NCBI GenBank assembly: GCA_017478205.1
Contig: JAFVDZ010000047.1
Coordinates: 1-64,000 of the forward strand
Source of the DNA: Spirochaetales bacterium
GTDB lineage: Bacteria; Spirochaetota; Spirochaetia; Sphaerochaetales; Sphaerochaetaceae
DNA length: 64,000 nucleotides
Direction of reading: 5' to 3'
Made by a program: the position numbers and the translations under genes. Each line of letters starts with the position of its first letter. The first letter of the stretch is position 1. Of the stretch, positions 16,036-23,715 are shown piece after piece. The notes below the pieces were generated by a model, which had not been told where the DNA came from, did not search any database, and saw nothing but the letters and a program-made list of their open reading frames with translations.

Positions 16036-17118
16036 ATGACAAATCCTATTCCATCACAAGATATCAGAATTGTTGGAATCGATTCTTTAGAGTCTCCAGC
16101 AGAGCTTGCTAGAAAGTTTCCGATCAGTCCTGATCAGAGCAGCAAAATTTCAGATTACAGAAAAACAGTATCGAATATCCTTAAAGGCAAGGATTCAAGA
16201 TTGCTTGCAATCGTTGGACCTTGCTCTATCCATGACACTAAGGCTGCTCTTGAATATGCAACAAAGTTGAAAGAGCTCAGTGAAAAGGTTAATGACGTTT
16301 TCTTTGTTGTAATGAGAACATACTTTGAAAAGCCGAGAACAACTATTGGCTGGAAGGGCCTCATTCTCGACCCTGATCTCAATGGAAGCTATAACATCGA
16401 AAAGGGGCTTGAAGTTGCACGAAAACTCCTTCTCGATATCTCGGCAAAGGGGCTTCCTCTTGGCTGTGAGGTTCTTGATCCAATCATTCCTCAGTATATC
16501 GATAAACTCATGAGCTGGTCATCTATCGGAGCTAGAACAACTGAAAGCCAGACTCATAGAAACCTTGCATCTGGTCTCTCTGTTCCCGTTGGTTTCAAGA
16601 ACTCCACCTCTGGGGATCTTACCAATGCGATAAACGCAATCAAGAGTGCAGCAGCTCCTGCATCCTTCATTGGTATCAACAAAGAGGGTAAATCTTCTGT
16701 TTTCAGAACCAGTGGAAATGACTGTGGTCATCTTATCTTGCGTGGTGGTGTAGTTCCAAACTACTATGAAGATGATGTTGAGAGTGCTCGCAAGCTACTG
16801 AAAAAGAATGACCTTGATGAAGCAATAATTGTCGATTGCTCTCATTCTAATAGCAGAAAAGATTTCTCTAGACAGAAAAGAGTTCTGAGAAGTGTAATCG
16901 ACCAAGTTGCCTATGGAGAGAAAGCAATCAAGGGATTCATGCTTGAAAGTAATCTGTTTGAAGGCAACCAATCTATCGATTGCCCAAAGAATGAGTTGAA
17001 GTATGGTGTTTCAGTAACAGATGCCTGCATTGGCTGGGATGAAACTGAAAGAATTATGCTACATGCTGCAGAATTTCTTAGGAAAGTAAAGAAGAATGGA
17101 ATAATGGAGGTACTTTGA
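16036..17118 (+). CDS. aroF: 3-deoxy-7-phosphoheptulonate (DAHP) synthase, type I alpha
   Basis: Condenses phosphoenolpyruvate and erythrose 4-phosphate, the first committed step of aromatic amino-acid biosynthesis. The 360-aa protein matches the AroF/G/H type from its first residues (DIRIVGIDSLESPAELARKFP) through GPCSIHD, RTYFEKPRTTIGWKG, GARTTESQTHR, GFKNSTSGD and IVDCSHSNS, which supply the PEP and metal ligands. The isozyme letter cannot be decided. ATG 16036 is chosen because its N terminus aligns with the family; it has no SD and directly follows a T-run. The 3' end overlaps the DJ-1-like gene (TGATG), so both are co-transcribed. Confidence 0.93.
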   Translation: MTNPIPSQDIRIVGIDSLESPAELARKFPISPDQSSKISDYRKTVSNILKGKDSRLLAIVGPCSIHDTKAALEYATKLKELSEKVNDVFFVVMRTYFEKPRTTIGWKGLILDPDLNGSYNIEKGLEVARKLLLDISAKGLPLGCEVLDPIIPQYIDKLMSWSSIGARTTESQTHRNLASGLSVPVGFKNSTSGDLTNAINAIKSAAAPASFIGINKEGKSSVFRTSGNDCGHLILRGGVVPNYYEDDVESARKLLKKNDLDEAIIVDCSHSNSRKDFSRQKRVLRSVIDQVAYGEKAIKGFMLESNLFEGNQSIDCPKNELKYGVSVTDACIGWDETERIMLHAAEFLRKVKKNGIMEVL

Positions 17119-17666
17119 TGAAGAAGGCTTTATTCTTGCTGGCAGATGGTTTTGAAGAAGTTGAGGCTATCACACCAATGGATGCACTTTCTCGTGCAGG
17201 TGTTGAAATCATAAAGTGTGGAGTTACAGGAAAGAATGTCACTTCATCTCACAAGGTAACAGTTGTTACTGACATTACAATTTCTGATGTCTCTGGTGAT
17301 TATGATCTCATCTGTCTTCCTGGAGGACTTCCTGGTAGCTACAATCTCAAGAACAATGAGAAGGTTTGTGAACTTATCAAGAAGCAGAATGAAGAGGGAA
17401 AAATAGTTGCTGCAATCTGCGCATCTCCTGCTGTTGTTCTTGGTCCTTGTGGCCTTTTGGATGGAAAGAGTGCTACCTGTTATCCTGGCTGTGAAGATGA
17501 GTATCCAGGCTTTGAGTTTTCATCTGAAGGCGTTGTTGTCGATGGCAATATAGTCACAGGAAAATCTGCAGGCTGGGCCTGGGAGATGGGCTTTGCTCTG
17601 ATATCCTTGCTCTTTGATGAAGATAAGAGTGCAGAAGTGATGAATAGTGTCTATTTCAGAATTTAA
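17118..17666 (+). CDS. DJ-1/PfpI family protein
   Basis: A 182-aa DJ-1/ThiJ/PfpI protein. ALFLLADGFEEVEAITPMDAL at the start contains the conserved glutamate, and AAICASPAVV holds the nucleophile-elbow cysteine at residue 101. Family members act as glyoxalase-like or deglycase-like enzymes, chaperones or stress proteins, and the precise activity cannot be read from sequence; YajL/DJ-1-type is the closest pattern. The start is ATG 17118, overlapping the DAHP synthase stop, with GGAGG upstream inside that gene. Translational coupling with an aromatic pathway gene is noteworthy but may only reflect compact packing. A strong terminator follows. Confidence 0.88.
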   Translation: MKKALFLLADGFEEVEAITPMDALSRAGVEIIKCGVTGKNVTSSHKVTVVTDITISDVSGDYDLICLPGGLPGSYNLKNNEKVCELIKKQNEEGKIVAAICASPAVVLGPCGLLDGKSATCYPGCEDEYPGFEFSSEGVVVDGNIVTGKSAGWAWEMGFALISLLFDEDKSAEVMNSVYFRI

Positions 17667-17684
17667 GACAGAATGATCAGTTTG

Positions 17685-17714
17685 TGGTCTGGTATCAAAC
17701 CAGACCATTTTTTT
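17685..17714 (+). terminator. Rho-independent terminator after the DJ-1-like gene
   Basis: GGTCTGGT (17686-17693) pairs with ACCAGACC (17699-17706), followed by seven T residues. Confidence 0.88.
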
Positions 17715-17720
17715 GGCTCA

Positions 17721-17750
17721 AAAAAAAGTCTGTACACCAAGGTACAGACC
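17721..17750 (-). terminator. Rho-independent terminator of mscL
   Basis: GTCTGTAC (17728-17735) pairs with GTACAGAC (17742-17749); on the minus strand the stem is followed by seven T residues (A run at 17721-17727). Confidence 0.87.
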
Positions 17751-17771
17751 ACAAAGAAACATATGTTTCTA

Positions 17772-18215
17772 TTATTTCTTCAAAAGATCTCTGATCTCTT
17801 CGAGAAGAGCGATATCTGCTGGCTTTTCAGCAGGCTTAGCTGCTTCAGCTTTCTTCAATTCCTCTTCTTCTGCCTTCTTCTTTGCCTGAGCAATTTCCTT
17901 CATTCTATTGAAGTTGCGGATGATGATGAAAAGAACAAGAGCAACAAGCAGGAAGTTGATGATTGCATTGATAAAAAGACCATATCTGATTGCAAGCTCT
18001 GGTGTCTCTCCAATTGCAGGCTTCAAGATGATCTTGAGGTCAGCAAAGTCGGTTCCACCGGTAATGAGGCCAATGATTGGATTGATTATGTCCTTTACGA
18101 GAGTGTTGACAATTGCTGTGAAAGCACCGCCAATTACGACACCGACAGCCATGTCAAGGACATTGCCACGTGAGATGAACTTCTTGAATTCAGCAAAAAA
18201 ACCATTATTTTTCAT
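17772..18215 (-). CDS. mscL: Large-conductance mechanosensitive channel
   Basis: Homopentameric inner-membrane channel that opens under membrane tension to release solutes during hypo-osmotic shock. The 147-aa protein begins with the amphipathic FFAEFKKFISRGNVLDMAVGVVIGGAFTAIVNTLV of TM1, then a periplasmic loop, a second membrane segment (AIINFLLVALVLFIII) and a charged C-terminal helix ending in a DIALLEEIRDLL bundle. Start ATG 18215 has an AGGGGA SD; a further upstream start would add 12 residues not seen in the family. It is transcribed divergently from asnA. Confidence 0.95.
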   Translation of the reverse strand: MKNNGFFAEFKKFISRGNVLDMAVGVVIGGAFTAIVNTLVKDIINPIIGLITGGTDFADLKIILKPAIGETPELAIRYGLFINAIINFLLVALVLFIIIRNFNRMKEIAQAKKKAEEEELKKAEAAKPAEKPADIALLEEIRDLLKK

Positions 18216-18303
18216 GCTAAAATCCCCTATACGTATTAAATTAGATTGCACTTTTAGATATTATCAGATTAATAGTTATTTTGCCATATTAAGGAGATTG
18301 TAG

Positions 18304-19335
18304 ATGAAATATTTTCCAGACGGCTATAGTCCTCTTCTTTCCAACAGGGAAACTGAGAGAGCAATCAAGCTGGTTAAAGATACTTTTCAGCGAGAATTGA
18401 GTGGTTCTCTACAGTTAAGCAGAGTTACAAGCCCACTCTTTGTCAAAAGTGGAAGTGGTCTCAATGATGATCTCAATGGTATAGAGAGACCTGTTTCATT
18501 TCCACTTGGCAAGATGAATGAAGCCAAGATGGAGATCGTACAGTCTCTTGCAAAGTGGAAGCGAATGGAGCTTGCCGATCTTTACTTCAAACCAGGCTAT
18601 GGTCTCTATACTGATATGAATGCACTTCGTCCTGATGATGATATCGATCAGATCCACTCAATCTATGTCGACCAGTGGGACTGGGAGAGAGTGATGAATG
18701 AAGGGGAGAGAAATATCGAGTTCCTCAAGAAGATTGTGCGTAAGATCTACTCAGCAATTAGAAGAACCGAGTTCCTTATCCATGAAACCTATGAGAATCT
18801 TGAACCATGTCTTCCTGAAGATATTACCTTCATCCATACAGAGGAAGCTGAGAAGCTCATGCCTGAACTTACTCCTGAAGAAAGAGAGAAGGCTCTTGCC
18901 AAGAAGTATGGTGCTATCTTCCTCATCGGTATCGGAGCCGACCTTTCAAATGGCAAGCCACATGGTGGCAGAGCACCAGACTATGATGACTGGTCAACAG
19001 AGAGTGAGAATGGTTATCACGGACTCAATGGTGATATCATCGTTTGGGATCATGTTAGACAGAATTCTCTCGAGCTTTCCAGTATGGGTATAAGAGTCAG
19101 CAAGGAAGTTCTGCTTTCTCAGCTTGAGAAGAGAGGCTGCATGGAAAGAAAGGATCTTTATTGGCACAAGCGACTTTTAAATGATGAATTTCCACAGACA
19201 ATCGGTGGTGGTATTGGCCAGTCAAGACTCTGTATGTTCCTCTTGAAGAAGGCTCATATTGGTGAAGTACAGTCATCTGTCTGGCAGGAAGAAGCTTACA
19301 GAGAGGCTAAAAGCTGCAAGGCACGCCTATTTTGA
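18304..19335 (+). CDS. asnA: Aspartate--ammonia ligase
   Basis: Makes asparagine from aspartate, ammonia and ATP; a class II synthetase-like fold. The 343-aa protein has the expected features: an N-terminal ETERAIKLVKDTFQRELSGSLQLSRVTSPLFV, HSIYVDQWDWERV, a central FLIGIGADLSNGKPHGGRAPDYDDW and a C-terminal QTIGGGIGQSRLCMFLLKKAHIGEVQ. AAGGAG lies just before ATG 18304. It is a single gene between mscL and tRNA-Leu(GAG); with asnS it provides direct Asn-tRNA synthesis. Ammonia-dependent AsnA suits an environment rich in ammonium. Confidence 0.96.
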   Translation: MKYFPDGYSPLLSNRETERAIKLVKDTFQRELSGSLQLSRVTSPLFVKSGSGLNDDLNGIERPVSFPLGKMNEAKMEIVQSLAKWKRMELADLYFKPGYGLYTDMNALRPDDDIDQIHSIYVDQWDWERVMNEGERNIEFLKKIVRKIYSAIRRTEFLIHETYENLEPCLPEDITFIHTEEAEKLMPELTPEEREKALAKKYGAIFLIGIGADLSNGKPHGGRAPDYDDWSTESENGYHGLNGDIIVWDHVRQNSLELSSMGIRVSKEVLLSQLEKRGCMERKDLYWHKRLLNDEFPQTIGGGIGQSRLCMFLLKKAHIGEVQSSVWQEEAYREAKSCKARLF

Positions 19336-19342
19336 TGAATAA

Positions 19343-19425
19343 GCCATCAGCAAATGCAGTTTTTTGTTAATTTCTTATTGACGAAAAATCCTCTTTGTTC
19401 TATGTTTAGACACGTTGCTGATGGC
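19343..19425. repeat. 11-bp inverted repeat around the tRNA-Leu promoter
   Basis: GCCATCAGCAA (19343-19353) is exactly repeated in inverted form as TTGCTGATGGC (19415-19425), bracketing the tRNA promoter. The right half also forms a small hairpin, GTTGC/GCAAC, just before the tRNA. It may be incidental or a processing or protein-binding site. Confidence 0.55.
19378..19406 (+). promoter_or_regulatory. Promoter of tRNA-Leu(GAG), copy 1
   Basis: TTGACG (19378-19383), 17-bp spacer, TATGTT (19401-19406). Copy 2 has the same TTGACG and 17-bp spacing, so the promoter was duplicated with the tRNA. Confidence 0.72.
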
Positions 19426-19441
19426 AACAACTACCAAATTT

Positions 19442-19525
19442 GCGGATGTGGTGGAATTGGTAGACACGCTAGCTTGAGGTGCTAGTGGTCGAAAGGCTAT
19501 GCTGGTTCAAGTCCAGTCATCCGCA
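19442..19525 (+). tRNA. tRNA-Leu(GAG), copy 1
   Basis: 84 nt. The acceptor GCGGATG (19442-19448) pairs with CATCCGC (19518-19524) and the discriminator is A. The anticodon stem CTAGC/GCTAG encloses loop TTGAGGT with anticodon GAG at 19476-19478. A long variable arm and TTCAAGTCC T-loop are present, as in class II tRNA-Leu. CCA is not encoded. An identical copy lies inverted at 30607-30690. Confidence 0.95.
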
Positions 19526-19533
19526 CAACACTT

Positions 19534-19560
19534 AAGCAGTCTTATGGACTGCTTTTGTTG
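19534..19560 (+). terminator. Terminator of tRNA-Leu copy 1
   Basis: AAGCAGTC (19534-19541) pairs with GACTGCTT (19547-19554), followed by TTGTTG. A related hairpin follows copy 2 further downstream. Confidence 0.65.
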
Positions 19561-19703
19561 TCTATAGGGACAATATTTATCGTACCTAAGATTTGAAACT
19601 CCCGGATTTTGGTTCTAGATCATTTACTTAAATTCGAATCAAACCTTTTCTCTGTTGATTATCCTCACTGAAATTGATTAACGTTTCCATATAAGGAGAG
19701 TAT

Positions 19704-20042
19704 ATGGATATTAACAAGGTAGACAGTTTTATAATTGCCAATGCTAAGAATCTTCCTTCTGACAAGATAGCCATTATCAGAGACAAGATGCTAGCTGCAG
19801 ATGACTCTAGGTTCGTTGTAATTACTTCAGTTGAATTGAAGAGTGCAACTACTATGTTCTTCATAAGTTTCTTTCTTGGCTGTTTTGGTGTCGATCGTTT
19901 CATGCTCGGCAAGATAGGATCGGGAATTGCTAAGCTTCTATTGGGATGGATGACTCTGGGAATCTGGTATATTGTCGATCTCTTTATAATAATGAACGCG
20001 ACAAAGAAATATAATTACGAACAACTTTCTTTGGTGCTTTAA
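19704..20042 (+). CDS. TM2 domain membrane protein
   Basis: A 112-aa protein with an N-terminal soluble region of about 45 residues and a C-terminal TM2 domain: [22 protein letters not shown] forms the first membrane helix with the conserved G-x-DRF-Y/M turn, and [18 protein letters not shown] the second. Bacterial TM2 proteins are small inner-membrane proteins of unknown role. AAGGAG precedes ATG 19704. It stands between the tRNA-Leu terminator and the convergent nucleoside transporter operon. Beyond the domain I cannot assign a function. Confidence 0.85.
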   Translation: MDINKVDSFIIANAKNLPSDKIAIIRDKMLAADDSRFVVITSVELKSATTMFFISFFLGCFGVDRFMLGKIGSGIAKLLLGWMTLGIWYIVDLFIIMNATKKYNYEQLSLVL

Positions 20043-20046
20043 ACAT

Positions 20047-20077
20047 TAATGCCCTTCAGGTTTTCTGAAGGGCATTA
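20047..20077. terminator. Bidirectional hairpin between TM2 gene and ABC operon
   Basis: A perfect 13-bp stem, TAATGCCCTTCAG (20047-20059) with CTGAAGGGCATTA (20065-20077). Neither side has a long T-run (the minus side reads ATGTTTAAA), so termination strength is uncertain. Confidence 0.6.
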
Positions 20078-20097
20078 CTATACTTGAATGATTATTC

Positions 20098-21051
20098 TCA
20101 GACTCTCATCTCTCTGTTAAATGGCTTACCCAAGGAAGCAGGACCAAACTTGTTTGATTCTCTATTGAAGGCAAGGACGACAATTACGAGAAGATATGGG
20201 AGCATTGTCAAGAATTCATAATACTGGAACTGTGGAACGAAGATCTGAATCTGTGTCTGGAGAGACTGGGCAAATGTGAAGATCAAAGCTCCAAGGAATA
20301 TCTTGATAGGGTGCCACTGGCCAAAGTATACAAGTGCTACTGCGATGAAGCCTCTACCGCCAATGATATCAGCTGTGAACATCTTTGCTTGGCACAGGGT
20401 GAGGAATGCACCAGCAAAGCCAGCCATTGCGCCACCTACAGCAAGAGATTGATATCTTACTTTGTTTACATTTATTCCCAAAGAATCTGCAGCTCTAGGA
20501 TGTGTTCCTACAGCTCTGACATGAAGGCCCCATGGGGTCTTGAACATAATATAGTAGCAGACAGGAATCATGAGGTATGCAAAGTAGACAACAGCATTGT
20601 GAGTAAACAGAATTTCACCAAGGACTGGAATCTTGGAAAGTACTGGAATTGCTGTTGCATTGATACCAGTGATGGACTGAGAGCCACCAATGTATGATCT
20701 GAAGAAGGTGCCTGCAAGGCCTACACCGAACATCTGCATACCGATACCTGCAATACCTTGAGGGGCTCTGAAGGTAATTACTACTATACCGAAGATAAGT
20801 CCAAGTAGGGCGCCGCAGATTGTACCTGTGATGAGACCAAGGATGTTTACATATCCTGGAACCTGTCCTGCTCCACCAATCATGAAAGGAACAAGCATTC
20901 CAAGGAAAGCTCCCATGCTCATGATGCCTTCACAGCCGAGGTTGAAGATACCAGCCTTCTGGTTGTACATCTCACCTAAGGATGCGATAAGGAGGGCAAC
21001 TGCAAATCGTACAGTGAGTGTAAGAGTGTTTATCATGATATCTACAAACAT
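20098..21051 (-). CDS. Nucleoside ABC transporter permease 2 (NupQ/BmpD-type)
   Basis: A 317-aa hydrophobic permease of the branched-chain/ribose-like ABC superfamily. Typical features are the early GEMYNQKAGIFNLGCEGIMSMGA signature, GLHVRAVGTHPRAADSLGINV (the coupling loop facing the ATPase) and several membrane helices. The order in the operon (BMP protein, ATPase, permease, permease) matches purine nucleoside importers such as Streptococcus/Bacillus Nup and spirochaete systems. It overlaps the previous permease by 1 nt and is the last gene. Substrate is inferred as nucleosides from the binding-protein family. Confidence 0.87.
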   Translation of the reverse strand: MFVDIMINTLTLTVRFAVALLIASLGEMYNQKAGIFNLGCEGIMSMGAFLGMLVPFMIGGAGQVPGYVNILGLITGTICGALLGLIFGIVVITFRAPQGIAGIGMQMFGVGLAGTFFRSYIGGSQSITGINATAIPVLSKIPVLGEILFTHNAVVYFAYLMIPVCYYIMFKTPWGLHVRAVGTHPRAADSLGINVNKVRYQSLAVGGAMAGFAGAFLTLCQAKMFTADIIGGRGFIAVALVYFGQWHPIKIFLGALIFTFAQSLQTQIQIFVPQFQYYEFLTMLPYLLVIVVLAFNRESNKFGPASLGKPFNREMRV

Positions 21052-22133
21052 TATTTTGCCTCCTTTTTAATGCTGCTGAAGAATCTTCTTCTGAAGCGGT
21101 CTTCAGTATATGGATTGTTGATGACCATCTGTACAGAGACAATTATCAGGATGATTGCACCCTGAAGTGTCTGCACAAGATTAGGTGGTACAGATGTGAG
21201 AATCTGTAGATTTACCTGGCTATAAAGGAGGATACCGAAGAAGAAGGCTGCTGGGATTACCATGATAGGGTGAAGGGCGCCAAATAGCGCAACGACGATA
21301 CCTGAGAATCCATATCCTGATGTGATACCACTCATTGCTCTGCCCTGTACGCCCATGAGCTCAACAGCACCTGCCATACCAGCACAGCCACCTGAGATGA
21401 CCATTGCGATGATAAGGTACTTTGGAACGTTGATACCACCATATCTGGCAGCTCTGCTTGATGCACCTGCAGCTCTCATCTTATAGCCCCAGCTAGTCTT
21501 GAAGAGGAGTATATAAATTAGGGCTGCAAGAACGATAGCAAGGATGATTCCTTCATGTAGTGATGTGCCTCTTACGAACTTATGAAGAACAGCACTCTCT
21601 GGAAGACGGGCACTCATTGGTGTTCCTGTCTTTTCGTTAGGGTCGAGAAGAGGAATTCTGATACAGAAAAGGTAGAATTGAGTTGCTACATAGTTGAGCA
21701 TAACTGTTGATAGCAGTTCGGATACCTCGAGCTTGGCCTTAAGGAAACCAGGGATGAAGCCATATAGTCCTCCAGCAATTGCAGCTGAAAGAATACACAG
21801 CGGAATTGCAATCATTCTTGGCATTCCTGCACACATGAATGCAACTGTACATGATGCGACTACACCCATGTACATCTGACCTTCGGCTCCGATGTTGTTG
21901 ATACCACAGCGGGAAGAAACACAGATACCGAGTGCGATTATCATGAGAGGAATCATACGGGTCAGAACCTCGCAGATACTCCTGAAGTTCTTGAACGGCA
22001 TCGAAATGATAATCCAATAGGTCGATAATACATTGCCACCTACTGCGAGGATGATGATCGAACCGACAAGAAGAGCAACAATTATAGCAGCTAGAACAAC
22101 TGCAACCTTATAACAGAGTTTGTAATTATTCAT
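21051..22133 (-). CDS. Nucleoside ABC transporter permease 1 (NupP-type)
   Basis: A 360-aa inner-membrane permease with about eight to ten hydrophobic segments. CGINNIGAEGQMYMGVVASC is the family's counterpart of the NLGCEG signature in its partner, and WGYKMRAAGASSRAARYGGINVPK is the cytoplasmic coupling segment. It pairs with permease 2 to form the heterodimeric channel. The start overlaps the ATPase gene by 8 nt and the end overlaps permease 2 by 1 nt. A hydrophilic C-terminal tail (EDRFRRRFFSSIKKEAK) is cytoplasmic. Nucleoside specificity is inferred from context. Confidence 0.87.
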   Translation of the reverse strand: MNNYKLCYKVAVVLAAIIVALLVGSIIILAVGGNVLSTYWIIISMPFKNFRSICEVLTRMIPLMIIALGICVSSRCGINNIGAEGQMYMGVVASCTVAFMCAGMPRMIAIPLCILSAAIAGGLYGFIPGFLKAKLEVSELLSTVMLNYVATQFYLFCIRIPLLDPNEKTGTPMSARLPESAVLHKFVRGTSLHEGIILAIVLAALIYILLFKTSWGYKMRAAGASSRAARYGGINVPKYLIIAMVISGGCAGMAGAVELMGVQGRAMSGITSGYGFSGIVVALFGALHPIMVIPAAFFFGILLYSQVNLQILTSVPPNLVQTLQGAIILIIVSVQMVINNPYTEDRFRRRFFSSIKKEAK

Positions 22134-23652
22134 CTTTGACTCCTGCCATCAAAATGCCAAGCTTGGCAGTACTAGCTTCATCACGCAACAATACCTTCTG
22201 ATTCTGTCCCTTGCAGATTACAGCAATGCGGTCAGAGAGGTTCATGATCTCTTCAAGTTCTTCACTTATCAAAAGGATTCCAACACCTCTCTTTCTGAGA
22301 GCCAGAAGCTGTTTGTGGATGAATTCTGCAGCACCCATATCAAGACCTCTGATAGGGTAGACACAGACTAGGAATTTAGGATTTCTATCGATCTCACGAG
22401 CAAGGATTACCTTCTGGATGTTACCACCGGAGAGAGAACCTGCTGCAATGTGCATGTGAGGTGATCTGATATCGAACTTCTCTCTCATCTCATCGGTATA
22501 CTTCTCGATTTCACTATTCTTGAGAATGTGGTTCTTTGAGAACTTCTCAGTTTCAGTGTCCTTGAGAATGATATTTTCCTTGATGGACATCGATGGAACG
22601 ATTCCTTCAATGTTTCTCTCTTCAGGAATGTAACCCATTCCTAGATCTATGATCTGGCGAGGAGTGAGGTTCGCAATTTCTGTATCATAGAATTTGATAG
22701 AACCACTTTCTACCTTTCTTAGGCCATTCATAGCCTCGGCAAGCTCTCTTTGGCCGTTTCCTGATACACCAGCAAGGCCGACAATTTCACCTTCTCTGAT
22801 TTCAAGGTTGAAATTATCGAGAGCTAAAAAGCCTCTGTCACTCTTAACACAGAGATCCTTGATAGAGATAGCAGTCTTGCCATTGCAAGGCTCTTCAGTG
22901 TTTGCACTGGTTTCAACATCGCGACCTGTCATCAAAGCAGCAATTTCTTTAGGTGTGTAATCCTTTGTGTTGCCCTGGAATACAACTGCGCCATGGCGAA
23001 GAATACATACCTTTTGAGAAAGTGCCTTTACCTCGTTGAGTTTGTGGCTGATAAAGATGATGGAAAGCTCGTTTGCCATTCTTGAAAGGAGGGCTATGAG
23101 TTCATCTGTCTCCTGTGGAGTCAGTGCACTAGTTGGCTCATCGAGGATCAGGAACTTGGCACCAAGACAAAGAGTCTTAACGAGTTCGACTCTCTGCTGC
23201 TCTCCAACTGCTAGCTGCCAGATATATGCATCTGGATCTACTTTCAATCCGTACTTTGTCGAAATTTCATTTACCTTGGCCCTAACAGCTTCAAGGTCTA
23301 CCTTGATATTCTTCTGGCAATCTTTCATTCCCAGTGCAATATTTTCAAGGACTGTCATATTTGGAACCAGCATATATTGCTGGTGTACCATACCGATACC
23401 GCAATCGAAGGCATCGTTAGGGGAGCGGAAGTTTACTTCCTCTCCATTGATGAACATTGACCCCTCATCTTGATGATAGAGGCCCATGATAACGTTCATG
23501 AGTGTAGTTTTTCCAGCACCGTTTTCACCGACAAGTGCAAGAATTTCATGTTCTCCGACTGTTAATGAAACGTGGTCGGTTGCAAGAACGCCAGGAAATC
23601 TCTTGACTATGTTTTCTAGTCTGAGTTCCTTGATTTCAGTGAATTTACCCAT
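22126..23652 (-). CDS. Nucleoside ABC transporter ATPase (NupO/RbsA-like, double domain)
   Basis: A 508-aa protein of two fused ATPase domains. Domain 1 has Walker A GENGAGKTTL, signature LAVGEQQRVEL and Walker B FLILDEPTSAL. Domain 2 has a degenerate Walker A (GVSGNGQRELAEAM), signature LSGGNIQKVILARE and a Walker B where FLVCVYPIRGLD lacks the usual catalytic acid, as is normal for this family. ATG 23652 is preferred, with an AGGA SD; an upstream in-frame start would add 17 residues. A hairpin with a T-run separates it from the binding-protein gene upstream, which would lower its expression relative to that gene. Confidence 0.9.
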   Translation of the reverse strand: MGKFTEIKELRLENIVKRFPGVLATDHVSLTVGEHEILALVGENGAGKTTLMNVIMGLYHQDEGSMFINGEEVNFRSPNDAFDCGIGMVHQQYMLVPNMTVLENIALGMKDCQKNIKVDLEAVRAKVNEISTKYGLKVDPDAYIWQLAVGEQQRVELVKTLCLGAKFLILDEPTSALTPQETDELIALLSRMANELSIIFISHKLNEVKALSQKVCILRHGAVVFQGNTKDYTPKEIAALMTGRDVETSANTEEPCNGKTAISIKDLCVKSDRGFLALDNFNLEIREGEIVGLAGVSGNGQRELAEAMNGLRKVESGSIKFYDTEIANLTPRQIIDLGMGYIPEERNIEGIVPSMSIKENIILKDTETEKFSKNHILKNSEIEKYTDEMREKFDIRSPHMHIAAGSLSGGNIQKVILAREIDRNPKFLVCVYPIRGLDMGAAEFIHKQLLALRKRGVGILLISEELEEIMNLSDRIAVICKGQNQKVLLRDEASTAKLGILMAGVKDE

Positions 23653-23668
23653 TGATAATCCTATATCA

Positions 23669-23701
23669 TAAAAAAATAGCCGGCTCCAGAATGAAACCGG
23701 C
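23669..23701 (-). terminator. Intercistronic hairpin after the BMP gene
   Basis: On the minus strand GCCGG plus following U-rich bases pairs with GAGCCGGC, then TATTTTTTTA follows. It lies within the operon, between binding protein and ATPase, so it probably acts as a leaky terminator or 3'-end stabiliser that keeps binding-protein mRNA in excess. Confidence 0.7.
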
Positions 23702-23715
23702 ATGAATCAAAAATA

